A DNA stretch of 64,000 nt from the NCBI GenBank assembly GCA_905214315.1, contig CAJMLN010000004.1, forward strand, positions 1 through 64,000, read 5' to 3'. Each line of letters starts with the position of its first letter. The stretch's first letter is position 1. The notes below the pieces were generated by a model that saw only the letters and a list, made by a program, of their open reading frames with translations, did no database searches and was not told the origin of the DNA. The stretch is from an uncultured bacterium. Its GTDB lineage: Bacteria > Bacillota > Clostridia > Christensenellales > QALW01. Of this stretch, positions 16,574-25,526 are shown piece by piece. A program made the position numbers and the translations under genes.

Positions 16574-16987
16574 ATGATTAAAATCATCTACGGAAAAAAA
16601 GGAGCGGGCAAAACCAAAAAGATTATCGAAAGCGCCAACATCGCTTCGGAAACCTGCAAGGGCAACGTTGCCTTCCTCTTTAACAGCAAGCGGTACATCT
16701 GCGACCTGAAGCATCAGGTGCGCTTTATTGATACCAATGAATACGGCATAAAGGGCGCATATCTGTTTTTAGGCTTTATCAGCGGCCTGATCGCTTCCAA
16801 TTTTGACCTGGAAAAAATTTATGTCGATGGATTTTTAAAGCATATGGATCGTCCCATTGAAGAGCTGGAGGATCTCTTCATTCGCCTCAAACCCCTCTGT
16901 GAAATGCACCGGGTGGAGCTGATCCTTTCGGTAAGTGCGGATAAGGACGAGATTCCGGCGTTTATGCAGGAATTTTTAGCAGATTAA
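16574..16987 (+). CDS. Small P-loop ATP-binding protein of unknown function
   Basis: The 137-residue protein opens with MIKIIYGKKGAGKTKK, a clear Walker A loop (about residues 7-14). DLEKIYVDGFL may be the Walker B strand and LILSVSADKDEIP the sensor strand. It is too short for a full AAA or PilT protein and resembles short clostridial P-loop proteins without known function. It has a strong AAGGAGG ribosome-binding site and its own promoter. It lies ten bases before thrC, but nothing suggests a part in threonine synthesis. Confidence 0.75.
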   Translation: MIKIIYGKKGAGKTKKIIESANIASETCKGNVAFLFNSKRYICDLKHQVRFIDTNEYGIKGAYLFLGFISGLIASNFDLEKIYVDGFLKHMDRPIEELEDLFIRLKPLCEMHRVELILSVSADKDEIPAFMQEFLAD

Positions 16988-16996
16988 GGAAAGACT

Positions 16997-18484
16997 ATGA
17001 AATATACTTCCACCAGGGATTCGTCCCTATCGTTTTCAGCGGCAAAATGCTTTGTACAGGGCATTTCGGCCGAAGGGGGACTGTTTGTTCCCGAAGCGTT
17101 TCCGGAATTCAGCTTGCAGGACATTTCCGCCATGGCGGAAATGTCCTACTCGCAAAGAGCGTATGCGGTGCTGTCCCGCTATTTAACGGATTTTTCTAAA
17201 GAAGAGCTGAAGGCCTGCATCCGCGGAGCCTACGAAGGCAGATTTGATACCCCCGCCGTGGCGCCGCTGCACCGGATAGACGGGCGTACCGCCGTGCTGG
17301 AGCTGTTCCACGGTCCTACGCTGGCCTTTAAGGATATAGCGCTGCAGATTCTGCCGCATTTTTTAAAGTACGCTAAAGGCAAGGAGGGCGAGACCTGCGA
17401 TATCCTGATTCTTGTGGCCACCTCCGGCGATACGGGAAAGGCCGCGCTTGAGGGCTTCTGCGATGTGGACGGCATGCGCATTGCGGTGTTCTTCCCCAAC
17501 GAGGGCGTCAGCCATATGCAGCAGCTGCAGATGACCACGCAGGAGGGCGGCAACGTGCTGGTATGCGCGGTAAACGGCAATTTTGATGACGCGCAGACCG
17601 GCGTAAAAAGAATTTTTGCCGATGCCGCAGTACGGGAGGGACTGCTGCACAACGGTGTAAAGCTCTCCAGCGCCAACTCCATCAACTGGGGACGGCTTGT
17701 GCCGCAGATCGTCTATTATTTCAGCGCCTATGCCGATTGGCTGAAGGAGGGCCGCATCCGGCCGGGCGAGAAGATCAACTTTGTGGTTCCCACGGGCAAT
17801 TTCGGGGATATTCTGGCCGGCTACTATGCCATGCGCATGGGACTGCCGGTACATAAGCTGATTTGCGCCTCCAATAAGAACAACGTGCTTACCGACTTTT
17901 TTGCCGGCGGCACCTATAACGCCAACCGCGCGTTTTATAAAACCATGTCGCCCTCAATGGATATTCTGATCTCCAGCAATCTGGAACGGCTGCTGTTCGA
18001 GCTCTCTGGCCGGGATGATAAGGCCGTTCGCGCCATGATGGACCGGCTGAAGCAGTCGGGCGAGTATTCGATTTCCGCGCAGATGCAGGAGGCGTTGAAA
18101 CAAAATTTTACCGCCGGCTGTGCCGACGAAGAGGAAACGCAGGCGGCTATTTCGCGGCTGTGGAAGGAAAAGAATTACTGTATCGACACGCATACGGCCG
18201 TGGCGGTCAGCGTATATGAAAAGTATAAGAAGACCTCCGGCGACGATACGCCCACGGTCATCCTTTCCACTGCCAGCCCGTATAAATTTCCCCGCGCGGT
18301 GCTTTCTGCCGTTTCCGGCAGCGCGCCGGAGGATGACTTTGAGGCGGCCGCGGCCCTGGAAGCCATGGGAGTTCCCATGCCGGCGCAGATCGCTGGACTG
18401 AAACAGAAGCCGGTGCTGCACCGCGGCGTCTGCGCGAAAGATGCCATGGCGGCGGAAATTTTCAAAATAGGAGACAAAAGATGA
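16997..18484 (+). CDS. thrC: Threonine synthase
   Basis: This PLP enzyme of 495 residues converts O-phosphohomoserine to threonine. The N-terminus (YTSTRD) and FHGPTLAFKDIALQ with the PLP lysine (about residue 114) are characteristic. VATSGDTGKAALEGF, the glycine-rich phosphate loop VPTGNFGDILAGYYA and a C-terminal TLSTASPYKFP-like segment place it in the longer, E. coli/yeast-type class. Its start follows the P-loop gene by nine bases and its stop overlaps trpS (ATGA). Aspartate kinase for the same pathway is encoded at 40056, in a different operon. Confidence 0.95.
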   Translation: MKYTSTRDSSLSFSAAKCFVQGISAEGGLFVPEAFPEFSLQDISAMAEMSYSQRAYAVLSRYLTDFSKEELKACIRGAYEGRFDTPAVAPLHRIDGRTAVLELFHGPTLAFKDIALQILPHFLKYAKGKEGETCDILILVATSGDTGKAALEGFCDVDGMRIAVFFPNEGVSHMQQLQMTTQEGGNVLVCAVNGNFDDAQTGVKRIFADAAVREGLLHNGVKLSSANSINWGRLVPQIVYYFSAYADWLKEGRIRPGEKINFVVPTGNFGDILAGYYAMRMGLPVHKLICASNKNNVLTDFFAGGTYNANRAFYKTMSPSMDILISSNLERLLFELSGRDDKAVRAMMDRLKQSGEYSISAQMQEALKQNFTAGCADEEETQAAISRLWKEKNYCIDTHTAVAVSVYEKYKKTSGDDTPTVILSTASPYKFPRAVLSAVSGSAPEDDFEAAAALEAMGVPMPAQIAGLKQKPVLHRGVCAKDAMAAEIFKIGDKR

Positions 18485-19488
18485 CGGACGATAAAAAGAC
18501 CATTTTTTCCGGCATACAGCCCTCGGGCTGTGTGACCATCGGCAATTATCTGGGCGCGCTGCGCTCATGGAAGCAGCTGCAGGAGGACTATCACTGCTAT
18601 TACTGCGTGGTGGACCTTCATGCCGTTACCGTGCGGCAGGAGCCGGCGGAGCTGAGACGGCGCTGTATTGAGCTGTATGCCGAATATATCGCCTGCGGCC
18701 TTGACCCGGAGAAAAACGTGATGTTTTTCCAGTCCCATGTGCCGGCGCACAGTGAGCTTTCCTGGCTGCTGACCTGCAATTCCTATATGGGCGAGATGAG
18801 CCGGATGACGCAGTTTAAGGAAAAAAGCAAAAGGGCAGGCGCCAATGTGGGCCTGGGACTTTTGTGCTATCCGGTGCTGATGGCGGCGGATATTCTGCTG
18901 TATAACGCCGATTTGGTGCCCGTGGGAGAGGATCAGAAGCAGCACCTGGAGCTGGCCAGGGATCTGGCGGTCCGCTTCAACAGCGCCTACAGCGATACGT
19001 TCACCGTGCCGGAGGGATACATTCCAAAAAACGGCGCGCGGATTATGAGCCTGACCGATCCTACCAGTAAAATGAGCAAGAGCGCCGAAAATCCCAACGC
19101 GTTTGTTTCCATTCTGGACGCGCCGGAGACGGTGATGAAAAAATTCGCCCGCGCGGTTACGGATTCGGACAATAGCATTGTGCACGATTCGGCCAACAAG
19201 CCGGGCGTGACGAATCTGCTGGAAATTTACGCCGCCTGTACGGGGCAGGAGATTGCGGCCGCAGAGCAGGCCTTTGCGGGAAAGGGCTACGGCGAGTTTA
19301 AAAAAGCCGTGGGCGAGGCTGTAATAGAAACCCTGAGGCCCATACAGGAAAACTTTAAGCGCATTATGGATGATAAAGCCTATATTGAAAAATGCTATAC
19401 CGAGGGCGCGCGTCAGGCCGCATATACGGCCGGTAAAACGCTGGCTAAGGTACAGCGCAAGATGGGCCTTGCCCCTAAAAAACTGTAA
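18481..19488 (+). CDS. trpS: Tryptophan-tRNA ligase
   Basis: This class I aminoacyl-tRNA synthetase of 335 residues charges tRNA-Trp. FSGIQPSGCVTIGNYLGAL carries the HIGH-type TIGN motif near the N-terminus, GEDQKQHLELARDLA is the tryptophan/ATP pocket helix, and KMSKS lies at about residue 198. The length is typical of bacteria. The ATG lies inside the thrC stop. No T-box or trp leader is visible, so it is probably expressed along with thrC. A terminator follows 4 bases after the stop. Confidence 0.96.
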   Translation: MTDDKKTIFSGIQPSGCVTIGNYLGALRSWKQLQEDYHCYYCVVDLHAVTVRQEPAELRRRCIELYAEYIACGLDPEKNVMFFQSHVPAHSELSWLLTCNSYMGEMSRMTQFKEKSKRAGANVGLGLLCYPVLMAADILLYNADLVPVGEDQKQHLELARDLAVRFNSAYSDTFTVPEGYIPKNGARIMSLTDPTSKMSKSAENPNAFVSILDAPETVMKKFARAVTDSDNSIVHDSANKPGVTNLLEIYAACTGQEIAAAEQAFAGKGYGEFKKAVGEAVIETLRPIQENFKRIMDDKAYIEKCYTEGARQAAYTAGKTLAKVQRKMGLAPKKL

Positions 19489-19492
19489 ACGG

Positions 19493-19525
19493 AAGCCGCG
19501 GGAGTCCCCTTGCGGCTTATTTTGT
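19493..19525 (+). terminator. Terminator after trpS
   Basis: AAGCCGC (19493-19499) pairs with GCGGCTT (19512-19518), followed by ATTTTGTG. The U-tract is modest. Confidence 0.65.
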
Positions 19526-19543
19526 GCCGAAAAGGAGTTTTAA

Positions 19544-20959
19544 ATGATGAATAAAAGATGGATGAGCCTTTTTTTAAGCGTTCTTGTATGCACCGGCTGT
19601 ACTGCGGCGCCGCCGATTTCCTCTGGAGATGCGCCGCCCTTTGACGTTACCGCACCTTTTTCGCAGAGCGAGGAGCTGGTTCTCCCGGCTCTTTACGGCG
19701 AAGGCATGGTTCTGCAGCGGGGGCGGGTAAAAATTACGGGAAAAACGCAGGATACGGACATTGCGGTTATCCTGAATGAAAAGGTGTACTGGGGCCGTTG
19801 TGAAAACGGAAGCTTTTGCATTGAAATTCCCGATGCCGTTTCCGGCGGGCCGTATAGCTTGACGGTACGTACTCGGAATTTCGGAAAACGGTTTGAACAG
19901 GTGTATATAGGAGATGTGTTCCTGTTGGGCGGCCAGTCAAATATGAGCCTGACGCTGGGCAGCTGCGATCAAACGCTTCCGGTAAAATACATCAATGAGA
20001 ATATTCACTTTTTTACCGTGGATAAGCAGTTTGCCGATACGCCGCAGACGGAGGTATCGGGCGCCTGGAAAAAGGGAAACGCCGCGGCAAATATGGATTT
20101 TTCGGCCATCGGCGTGATTTTTGCCGATGCTATGCAGAAAAAAGAAAATGTGCCCGTGGGGGCGGTATGCGCCTCGCTGGGCGGAACGATGACCAGCACC
20201 TGGCTGCCTGAGCAGGAGGCCGGGGGAATTGAGGATATTCCCTATATCAACCCTGAAAAATATGCCAATACCAGCGAGCCGAGCAAGTGTTATAACGGCA
20301 TGATCGCACCGCTGACGGATTATGTATTTAAAGGGGTGCTCTGGTATCAGGGGGAAAATCAAACGGAAAAGCATCAGGAGCTGCTTACGGGCGTCATTAA
20401 TGGCTGGCGTCGGGTCTTTGACGATGCCTCGCTGCCGTTTTTGATTATTGAGCTGCCCGGATATGAGGTCAGCGAGGAGCCAACCCGCTGGGCGCAGGTG
20501 CGGCAGGCACAGCAGCAAACAGCGGAGGCGCTTGAAAACGTATGGCTGTGCTGTACCATTGATACCGGCGACCGGACGGATATCCATCCTCTGGATAAGG
20601 AGACGGTGGCGCTGCGCTGCGCGCTTGTGGGGCGGAATGCCTTTTACGGGGAAAATCTTTATACCGGCCCTGTGATTACCAATTGCACAAGGGAGAACGA
20701 CGCGATTGTCTTAAGCGTTGCTTCCGAAGGCGGGCTGACTGTTCGGGGGACGTTGGAGGGGTGCTTTGAAATTCGTACAAAAGGAGCGACTAAGGGGTTC
20801 GTTCCCGCCCGGGCGGTGATCGAGGGAGATACTATTGTTGTTTCGGGGATTGAAGATCCGGTGCAGGTGCGCTATTGCTTTACAAGCTTTCCCCGCCCCG
20901 CGATATTTGACGGCTGCGGACTACCCCTTGACCAGTATGTCTCCCCTGTGCTTGGATGA
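19544..20959 (+). CDS. SGNH-type sialate O-acetylesterase-like lipoprotein
   Basis: The 471-residue protein starts with a lipoprotein signal (hydrophobic helix then VCTGC, cysteine near residue 19), so it is tethered outside the membrane. Residues about 45-115 form a small beta domain. The SASA esterase domain begins with GDVFLLGGQSNM (block I with the nucleophile serine, about 125-136). It continues with GVLWYQGENQTE (Gln/Glu block) and ends with a D-x-x-H-P pair (DIHPLDK). Such enzymes remove O-acetyl groups from sialic acid or xylan side chains, which helps glycan breakdown. The gene stands alone between two terminators. The exact substrate is unknown. Confidence 0.85.
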   Translation: MMNKRWMSLFLSVLVCTGCTAAPPISSGDAPPFDVTAPFSQSEELVLPALYGEGMVLQRGRVKITGKTQDTDIAVILNEKVYWGRCENGSFCIEIPDAVSGGPYSLTVRTRNFGKRFEQVYIGDVFLLGGQSNMSLTLGSCDQTLPVKYINENIHFFTVDKQFADTPQTEVSGAWKKGNAAANMDFSAIGVIFADAMQKKENVPVGAVCASLGGTMTSTWLPEQEAGGIEDIPYINPEKYANTSEPSKCYNGMIAPLTDYVFKGVLWYQGENQTEKHQELLTGVINGWRRVFDDASLPFLIIELPGYEVSEEPTRWAQVRQAQQQTAEALENVWLCCTIDTGDRTDIHPLDKETVALRCALVGRNAFYGENLYTGPVITNCTRENDAIVLSVASEGGLTVRGTLEGCFEIRTKGATKGFVPARAVIEGDTIVVSGIEDPVQVRYCFTSFPRPAIFDGCGLPLDQYVSPVLG

Positions 20960-20982
20960 GCTTGGATAAACGGAAAATACAA

Positions 20983-21016
20983 ACAGCAGCGGCTACTCCG
21001 CTGCTGTCAGTATTTT
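20983..21016 (+). terminator. Terminator after the acetylesterase gene
   Basis: ACAGCAGCGG (20983-20992) pairs with CCGCTGCTGT (20998-21007), followed by CAGTATTTTT. Confidence 0.8.
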
Positions 21017-21096
21017 TGTTCGGCACAGCGAAAGAGTGATCGTCTCCTTTGTCTTTTTCATGGTGCGCTGCGTCCCCTTTCGGGAATTTTTGTTTT

Positions 21097-21756
21097 TTAC
21101 AGCAGCGTCTGGCCGTTGATCTCCAGCCGGAATTTTAAGCCCAGCTTTTCGGCGGCCTTGCGGCAGAGGATCATGCGGCCCAAAAAGATTTCAAAGTAGT
21201 CCATAATACTGCTGTATCTGGTTTCAATTTCCAAATACAAGGTGATGGTCGTTTTATCCTCGCTGATTTTTAAGGAGGAATCCTTTACCGAAAAGTTGAC
21301 GCGGTCATGGATGTCAAAGGTGGCGACATCCGCGTTGCGTACGCGGCTGCGGCGGACGTCGGATTTATCGGCCAGAATCAGGGCCGCGGAAACCTCGTCC
21401 ACCGGCACGCCGGTGCCCTCGTCGTGATTGCCGATAGCGGTGATAATTGTGGCCACATCCTCGGCGTCCATATCCATGTGGTCCAGGATTCGGAAGGCCA
21501 TGACCGCCCCGCTCTGGGAGTGCTCCACCCGGTTGACCAGATTGCCGATATCATGCAGATAGCCGGCAATTTTGGCCAGCTCCACCTCGTGGGGAGGGTA
21601 ATTCAGCCGGGAGAGGATCTCCCCCGCGCAGACGGCCACCTTGGTCACGTGGGCGAAGCTGTGTTCGGTATAGCCCAGCGCCTGCAGGGAGCTGTCGGCC
21701 TTTTGAATATAGGTTTTTACGGCGGCATTGTTTTTGATGTCTTCAAAGCTTATCAT
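21097..21756 (-). CDS. HD-domain phosphohydrolase
   Basis: The 219-residue protein has an HD domain over about residues 20-150: HSFAHVTKV supplies the first histidine, YLHDIGN the HD pair, and IGNHDEG and ADKSDV the later metal ligands. A short beta-rich C-terminal region follows. HD proteins hydrolyse phosphate esters of nucleotides or second messengers through a metal centre. The gene is last in a leftward operon after an aminotransferase and a response regulator, spaced 12 bases from the latter, so it may be part of a signalling output. The substrate is unknown. Confidence 0.85.
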   Translation of the reverse strand: MISFEDIKNNAAVKTYIQKADSSLQALGYTEHSFAHVTKVAVCAGEILSRLNYPPHEVELAKIAGYLHDIGNLVNRVEHSQSGAVMAFRILDHMDMDAEDVATIITAIGNHDEGTGVPVDEVSAALILADKSDVRRSRVRNADVATFDIHDRVNFSVKDSSLKISEDKTTITLYLEIETRYSSIMDYFEIFLGRMILCRKAAEKLGLKFRLEINGQTLL

Positions 21757-21768
21757 AAAAAACTCCTG

Positions 21769-22440
21769 TCAGGGGCGGGGGATTTTATAGCCCACGCCGC
21801 GCACGGTTTCTATCAGGACTCCCGCGCTGCCTAATTTCTGGCGCAGGGTGCGGATGTGCACGTCCACGGTACGGTTCTCACCGTCAAAGGAATAGCCCCA
21901 AATACGGTTGAGAAGCTGGTCGCGCGTCAATACCAGGTTCTTTTTTTCCAAAAGCAGGCACAGCAGCTCGAATTCCTTTAAGGTAAGCGCGATCTCCTGT
22001 CCGTCCACCCTTACCATATGGGAAGAAGGGCACACGTACAGCGGCCCTACGGTGTATTCCTGCAGGTTCTGCGCCGGCGCGCTCCGGCGCAGCAGCGCCT
22101 TGACGCGGGCAACCATTTCCATCATGCCGAAGGGCTTGGGAATATAATCGTCGGCGCCCTTTTCAAAGCCTAAGACCTTGTCGTATTCCGAGCCCTTGGC
22201 CGTCAGCAGAATCACGGGCAGGTTCCTGCAGCCGGCGTCGGCGCGCAGCTTTTCCAAAATGGACAGGCCGTCCTCCTCGGGCAGCATGATATCCAGCATC
22301 ACCAGCTCCGGCGGCTGCTTTTTCATCTCCGCCCAGAACAGGGAGGGCGCCGCAAAGCCGGCGGCCGGAATCCCCGTGGAGGAAAGCGTGTAGACCACCA
22401 GCTCCCGTATATTATTATCGTCTTCTACAATATAAACCAT
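21769..22440 (-). CDS. OmpR/PhoB-family response regulator, no kinase nearby
   Basis: The 223-residue protein has a receiver domain (1-120) with the acidic pocket VEDD, the phosphoacceptor in VMLDIMLPEEDG (about residue 49), LLTAKG and YIPKPF with the conserved lysine. A C-terminal winged helix follows (about 130-220; EFELLCLLLEKKNLVLTRDQLL, VDVHIRTLRQKL, VRGVGYKI). It would bind DNA after phosphorylation. No histidine kinase is encoded within 20 kb on either side. It lies 11 bases after an aminotransferase gene and 12 before an HD gene. The partner kinase must be elsewhere. Confidence 0.93.
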   Translation of the reverse strand: MVYIVEDDNNIRELVVYTLSSTGIPAAGFAAPSLFWAEMKKQPPELVMLDIMLPEEDGLSILEKLRADAGCRNLPVILLTAKGSEYDKVLGFEKGADDYIPKPFGMMEMVARVKALLRRSAPAQNLQEYTVGPLYVCPSSHMVRVDGQEIALTLKEFELLCLLLEKKNLVLTRDQLLNRIWGYSFDGENRTVDVHIRTLRQKLGSAGVLIETVRGVGYKIPRP

Positions 22441-22451
22441 ACGCCCTCCTG

Positions 22452-23651
22452 TTATTTTTCTGAAAGCATTGCGTCCTTCAGCTGCTTCAGCGCGTCCATT
22501 CCGGCTATAATCTGCTCGTCGGTGGGGGTGGAATAGTTTACGCGGAAATTCCGGCAGGGCTTCTGCGGATCGGTCAGAAAGGCGCTGCCGGGCACGACGG
22601 CCACGCTGTACTGGCCGATGGCGCGCGAGCAGAATTCCTGCATATCAATTTTTTCCGGAAGCGCACACCATAAAAACAGCCCGCCGGTCACCCTGCTGCA
22701 GGTGATCTCCGGCAGCAGGCACTCCTCGGCTTTCTGCCTGCACAGCGCGGCCTTTGCTTTATACAGCGCCCGCAGCCGCTCCAGATGCGCGGCAAAATCG
22801 TAATCGGTCATAAAATGATAGGCGATCATCTGCGCCAGAATGTTGGAATGGACGTCCTGTGTCTGCTTGATGGCGGTGAATTTGGCAATCAGCGGCCGGG
22901 GCGCAAGGCAGAAGCCCACGCGCAGGCCGGGGGAGAGGACCTTGGAGAACGAGCCGGCGTATAAAACGATGCCGTCGGTATCCATACTCTTTATCGGGGG
23001 CAGGCCTTCGCCGGTAAAATAAAGATCGCCGTAGGGGTTGTCCTCTAAAATCAGAAAGCCGTATTTTTTTGCCAGCGCATAGATGGCGCGGCGCTTTTCC
23101 AGGCTGGTGGTAATGCCGGTGGGATTCTGGAAATTGGGTATGATATATAACAGCTTTACGTTTTTATTGGTTTTTGCGGCCTCCTCCAGCGCGGAAAGAT
23201 TCAGTCCGTCCTCTTCCATGGGAATTCCCGCCAATCTGGCGCCGGAGAGCTTGAGGGCGTTGACGGAGCCTACAAAGCTGGGTTCCTCGCATAAAATCGT
23301 ATCGCCCGCGCCGCAGAGCGCCGTTGCCGCCAGACTCATCGCCTGCTGGGCGCCGGCGGTAATTAAGATATCGTCGGCTTCCTTTCCGGCTCCGTGGTTG
23401 GCCTGCATGTAGGCCTTCAGGGCTTCCCGCAGGGGCGTATAGCCCTCGGTAACCGAATACTGCAGTGCCGCGATCGGTTCTTCTTCAAAAATTTTTTGGG
23501 TAATCTGCGCCACCTCCCGGGAGGGAAAGGCCTCCGGCGAGGGATTGCCCGCCGAAAAGGGAATGATGCCCGGGGCGGCGCTCATTTTCAAAATTTCACG
23601 GATCGCCGAGGGCTTCAGCGCCCGGGCGTTATCGGAAAAGGAATACTCCAT
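22452..23651 (-). CDS. PLP-dependent aminotransferase, 2-aminoadipate/LysN type
   Basis: The 399-residue class I-fold aminotransferase resembles the catalytic part of MocR regulators and LysN-like enzymes. It shows IIPFSAGNPSPEAFP, LQYSVTEGYTPLREAL, IIPNFQNPTGIT, LEDNPYGDLYF and YAGSFSKVLSPGLRVGF with the PLP lysine. No helix-turn-helix is present, so it is an enzyme and not a MocR regulator. It begins a leftward operon with the response regulator and HD genes. Substrates of the group include 2-aminoadipate, aromatic and branched-chain amino acids; the sequence does not decide between them. Confidence 0.9.
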   Translation of the reverse strand: MEYSFSDNARALKPSAIREILKMSAAPGIIPFSAGNPSPEAFPSREVAQITQKIFEEEPIAALQYSVTEGYTPLREALKAYMQANHGAGKEADDILITAGAQQAMSLAATALCGAGDTILCEEPSFVGSVNALKLSGARLAGIPMEEDGLNLSALEEAAKTNKNVKLLYIIPNFQNPTGITTSLEKRRAIYALAKKYGFLILEDNPYGDLYFTGEGLPPIKSMDTDGIVLYAGSFSKVLSPGLRVGFCLAPRPLIAKFTAIKQTQDVHSNILAQMIAYHFMTDYDFAAHLERLRALYKAKAALCRQKAEECLLPEITCSRVTGGLFLWCALPEKIDMQEFCSRAIGQYSVAVVPGSAFLTDPQKPCRNFRVNYSTPTDEQIIAGMDALKQLKDAMLSEK

Positions 23652-23799
23652 AAAAGGCCTCCGTTTGAAAGAAATTTTTCTGTATGTATTCTATCACAAA
23701 ATCCGGCAAAGCACAACGTTCCTTTTTTTAATAGAAAAGTGAGAGTTTTTTTCTTTTGCGCTGTTAAAGGGATGAACGGGAGAAAAGGAGAGAAGCAGA

Positions 23800-24357
23800 A
23801 TGGATTACGGTGCCAGTAGCTACCGCCGTTTCCTTGCAGGCGACGACAGCGGCCTTGCCGAAGTAATTCGGCTTTATAAGGACGGTTTGATGTTCTATAT
23901 CAACGGTTATGTCAACAATCTCAGCACGGCGCAGGAGCTGACCGAGGATGTGTTTTTTTTACTGGCGGTGAAAAAGCCGCGCTTTCGGGAGGAGGCCCTG
24001 TTTAAAACCTGGCTGTATACCATCGGGCGGAATCTGGCCCTCAACAGGCTGAAAAAGCTTTCGCGGCACAGGGAATACAGCCTGGAGGATTTTGCGTGCT
24101 CCGCCGCCGATAAAGAGCTGCTGGAGATCCGGTGCCTGAAAAATGAGCGCAACGCCTGCCTGTACCGGGCGATGGCACAGCTGAAGCCGGAATACCGGGA
24201 GGTTTTGCATCTGCTGTTCTTTGAGGGCATGAAAAACGCCGAGGCCGCAAGGGTGATGAAAAAGAACAGACGGCAGATTGAAAATCTCGTCTACCGGGCA
24301 AAGCGCTCCTTAAAAGCCCGTTTAGAAAAGGAGGATTTTGATGTTGAAGGATTGTAA
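23800..24357 (+). CDS. ECF-type RNA polymerase sigma factor
   Basis: The 185-residue protein has only regions 2 and 4. Region 2 (about 20-90) includes AQELTEDVFFLLAV and TWLYTIGRNLALNRLKK. Region 4 (about 125-180) has LKPEYREVLHLLFFEGMKNAEAA and a recognition helix near QIENLVYRAKRSLKARL. It directs transcription in response to an envelope or external signal. Its stop overlaps the start of a gene for a one-helix membrane protein, the usual place of an anti-sigma factor. A GGAGAGAAGCAGA ribosome-binding site precedes the ATG. I see no clear autoregulated ECF promoter upstream. Confidence 0.9.
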   Translation: MDYGASSYRRFLAGDDSGLAEVIRLYKDGLMFYINGYVNNLSTAQELTEDVFFLLAVKKPRFREEALFKTWLYTIGRNLALNRLKKLSRHREYSLEDFACSAADKELLEIRCLKNERNACLYRAMAQLKPEYREVLHLLFFEGMKNAEAARVMKKNRRQIENLVYRAKRSLKARLEKEDFDVEGL

Positions 24358-25054
24358 TGAAATGACCCGCGATGTTTTAGCCCGCCGGGAGGCCTATAAG
24401 AAAAAAAGACGCCGCTTGTGTTTCGCCGCCGGGACGGCGGCCGCGGCTGTGCTCTGCTGCGCAGCAGTGGCTGCGCTTGCGCCGGGGCAGCCGGGACCAG
24501 AGCTGCACGTGATGGAAAGCGGCACGGCCGCTCCTTCTGCGACCACCTCGAACCCGCCGGAATATGAAATATCGCTTTTTGTCAACGAGCTTGACAAAAA
24601 CGCCGCCGGCGCGCTGCGGGCGGATGCGGATATTCAGGTTTTGCCTCTGTCGGAGACGGAAACGATTCCGCAGCTGCAGTTTTTAAAAGAGCTGGCGCTG
24701 CCGGAAATGCTGACCGAGAGAACGGTCTCTGCCGTTTACGTGCGGTCCGACCGGGATATTGCGGAATATAACCGCCTGTATGAATATATCTGCCGGTTTT
24801 CCGACCAAAATTCGGAAAAAGAACTGTGCGTGGCGTTTTCTTCAAACGGAAAGCCGATCCGGGATTATCTCTTTGATGACGAGGGCGCCAGGGTTTCCCG
24901 TATCAACGGCGTGGAAATGACGGTTTTTCGGTATGAGGAGATCCTGTACACCGAGTTTACCGCCGGCGGACTGTTTTTTGACCTGGAGGCGCAGGGACTT
25001 TCCCAGGAGGAATTTGCACTTTGCGCGGCGGAGATTCTTCAGCAATTTTGCTGA
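24341..25054 (+). CDS. Probable membrane anti-sigma factor
   Basis: The 237-residue protein has a short charged cytoplasmic tail (about 1-27), one membrane helix (28-48, Ala/Cys-rich), a Pro/Thr/Ser-rich stalk and an extracytoplasmic domain of about 165 residues without a recognised family. It overlaps the ECF sigma gene by 17 bases, with AAAGGAGGA before ATG 24341. Topology and gene order suggest that the tail holds the sigma factor until the outer domain senses a signal. The tail is short for a ZAS-type anti-sigma domain and lacks its His-x3-Cys-x2-Cys zinc motif, so the role is inferred from context. Confidence 0.65.
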   Translation: MLKDCNEMTRDVLARREAYKKKRRRLCFAAGTAAAAVLCCAAVAALAPGQPGPELHVMESGTAAPSATTSNPPEYEISLFVNELDKNAAGALRADADIQVLPLSETETIPQLQFLKELALPEMLTERTVSAVYVRSDRDIAEYNRLYEYICRFSDQNSEKELCVAFSSNGKPIRDYLFDDEGARVSRINGVEMTVFRYEEILYTEFTAGGLFFDLEAQGLSQEEFALCAAEILQQFC

Positions 25055-25457
25055 AGAGGAAAGCCTTTTTCTAAGCTGCTTTGAAAGAATGCCGAGATCT
25101 CCTTACAAATGGCAAGACAAACAGCTGCTCTGCTGCCATCAATGGGCAGGCGCAGGAAATATTTCTTTGGCCGGTAAGGGAAACGGTGGAAAAGCATGAT
25201 GTAACGGAAAAACTTAAAGAAGATCAGCTCATGGCATGGATTGGAAAGAGGATATTTAAAGCTGTACCAGAGAGTGCGTGAACAGCGAATTGATTTTTGC
25301 ATAACACAAAAATGAAGCGAGGATATTTTTAACGATATCTTCGCTTTGCTTTTTTACTGAAAGAACTGACCGCCCTTTTTCGGAACAGAGATACTGACCG
25401 ATATTTCGCCTCGGCGGGGCATTTTATGAGAAACCTGAAAATTTTTTGATTTGCCTA
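25055..25457. other. Gene-poor stretch with possible gene remnants
   Basis: Short peptide-like stretches are readable in different frames, for instance one ending in LYQRVREQRIDFCITQK at 25310. None has a proper start and none is recognisable. They may be remains of a decayed gene. The stretch ends in the terminator at 25315. Confidence 0.4.
25315..25355 (+). terminator. Terminator before the MarR operon
   Basis: AAGCGAGGATAT (25315-25326) pairs with ATATCTTCGCTT (25335-25346) with one G-U pair, followed by TGCTTTTTT. Confidence 0.8.
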
Positions 25458-25486
25458 TTGACAAAAGTTCGACAACGTACTATAAT
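25458..25486 (+). promoter_or_regulatory. Perfect-consensus SigA promoter of the MarR gene
   Basis: TTGACA (25458-25463) and TATAAT (25481-25486) are exactly 17 bases apart. The spacer holds GTTCGACAAC (25468-25477), a short GTT/AAC dyad that may be an operator for the MarR protein itself. A promoter this strong needs repression. Confidence 0.85.
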
Positions 25487-25526
25487 AAAAATACGATAAA
25501 GAACTATTGGAGATGGAGCGCGCCTT

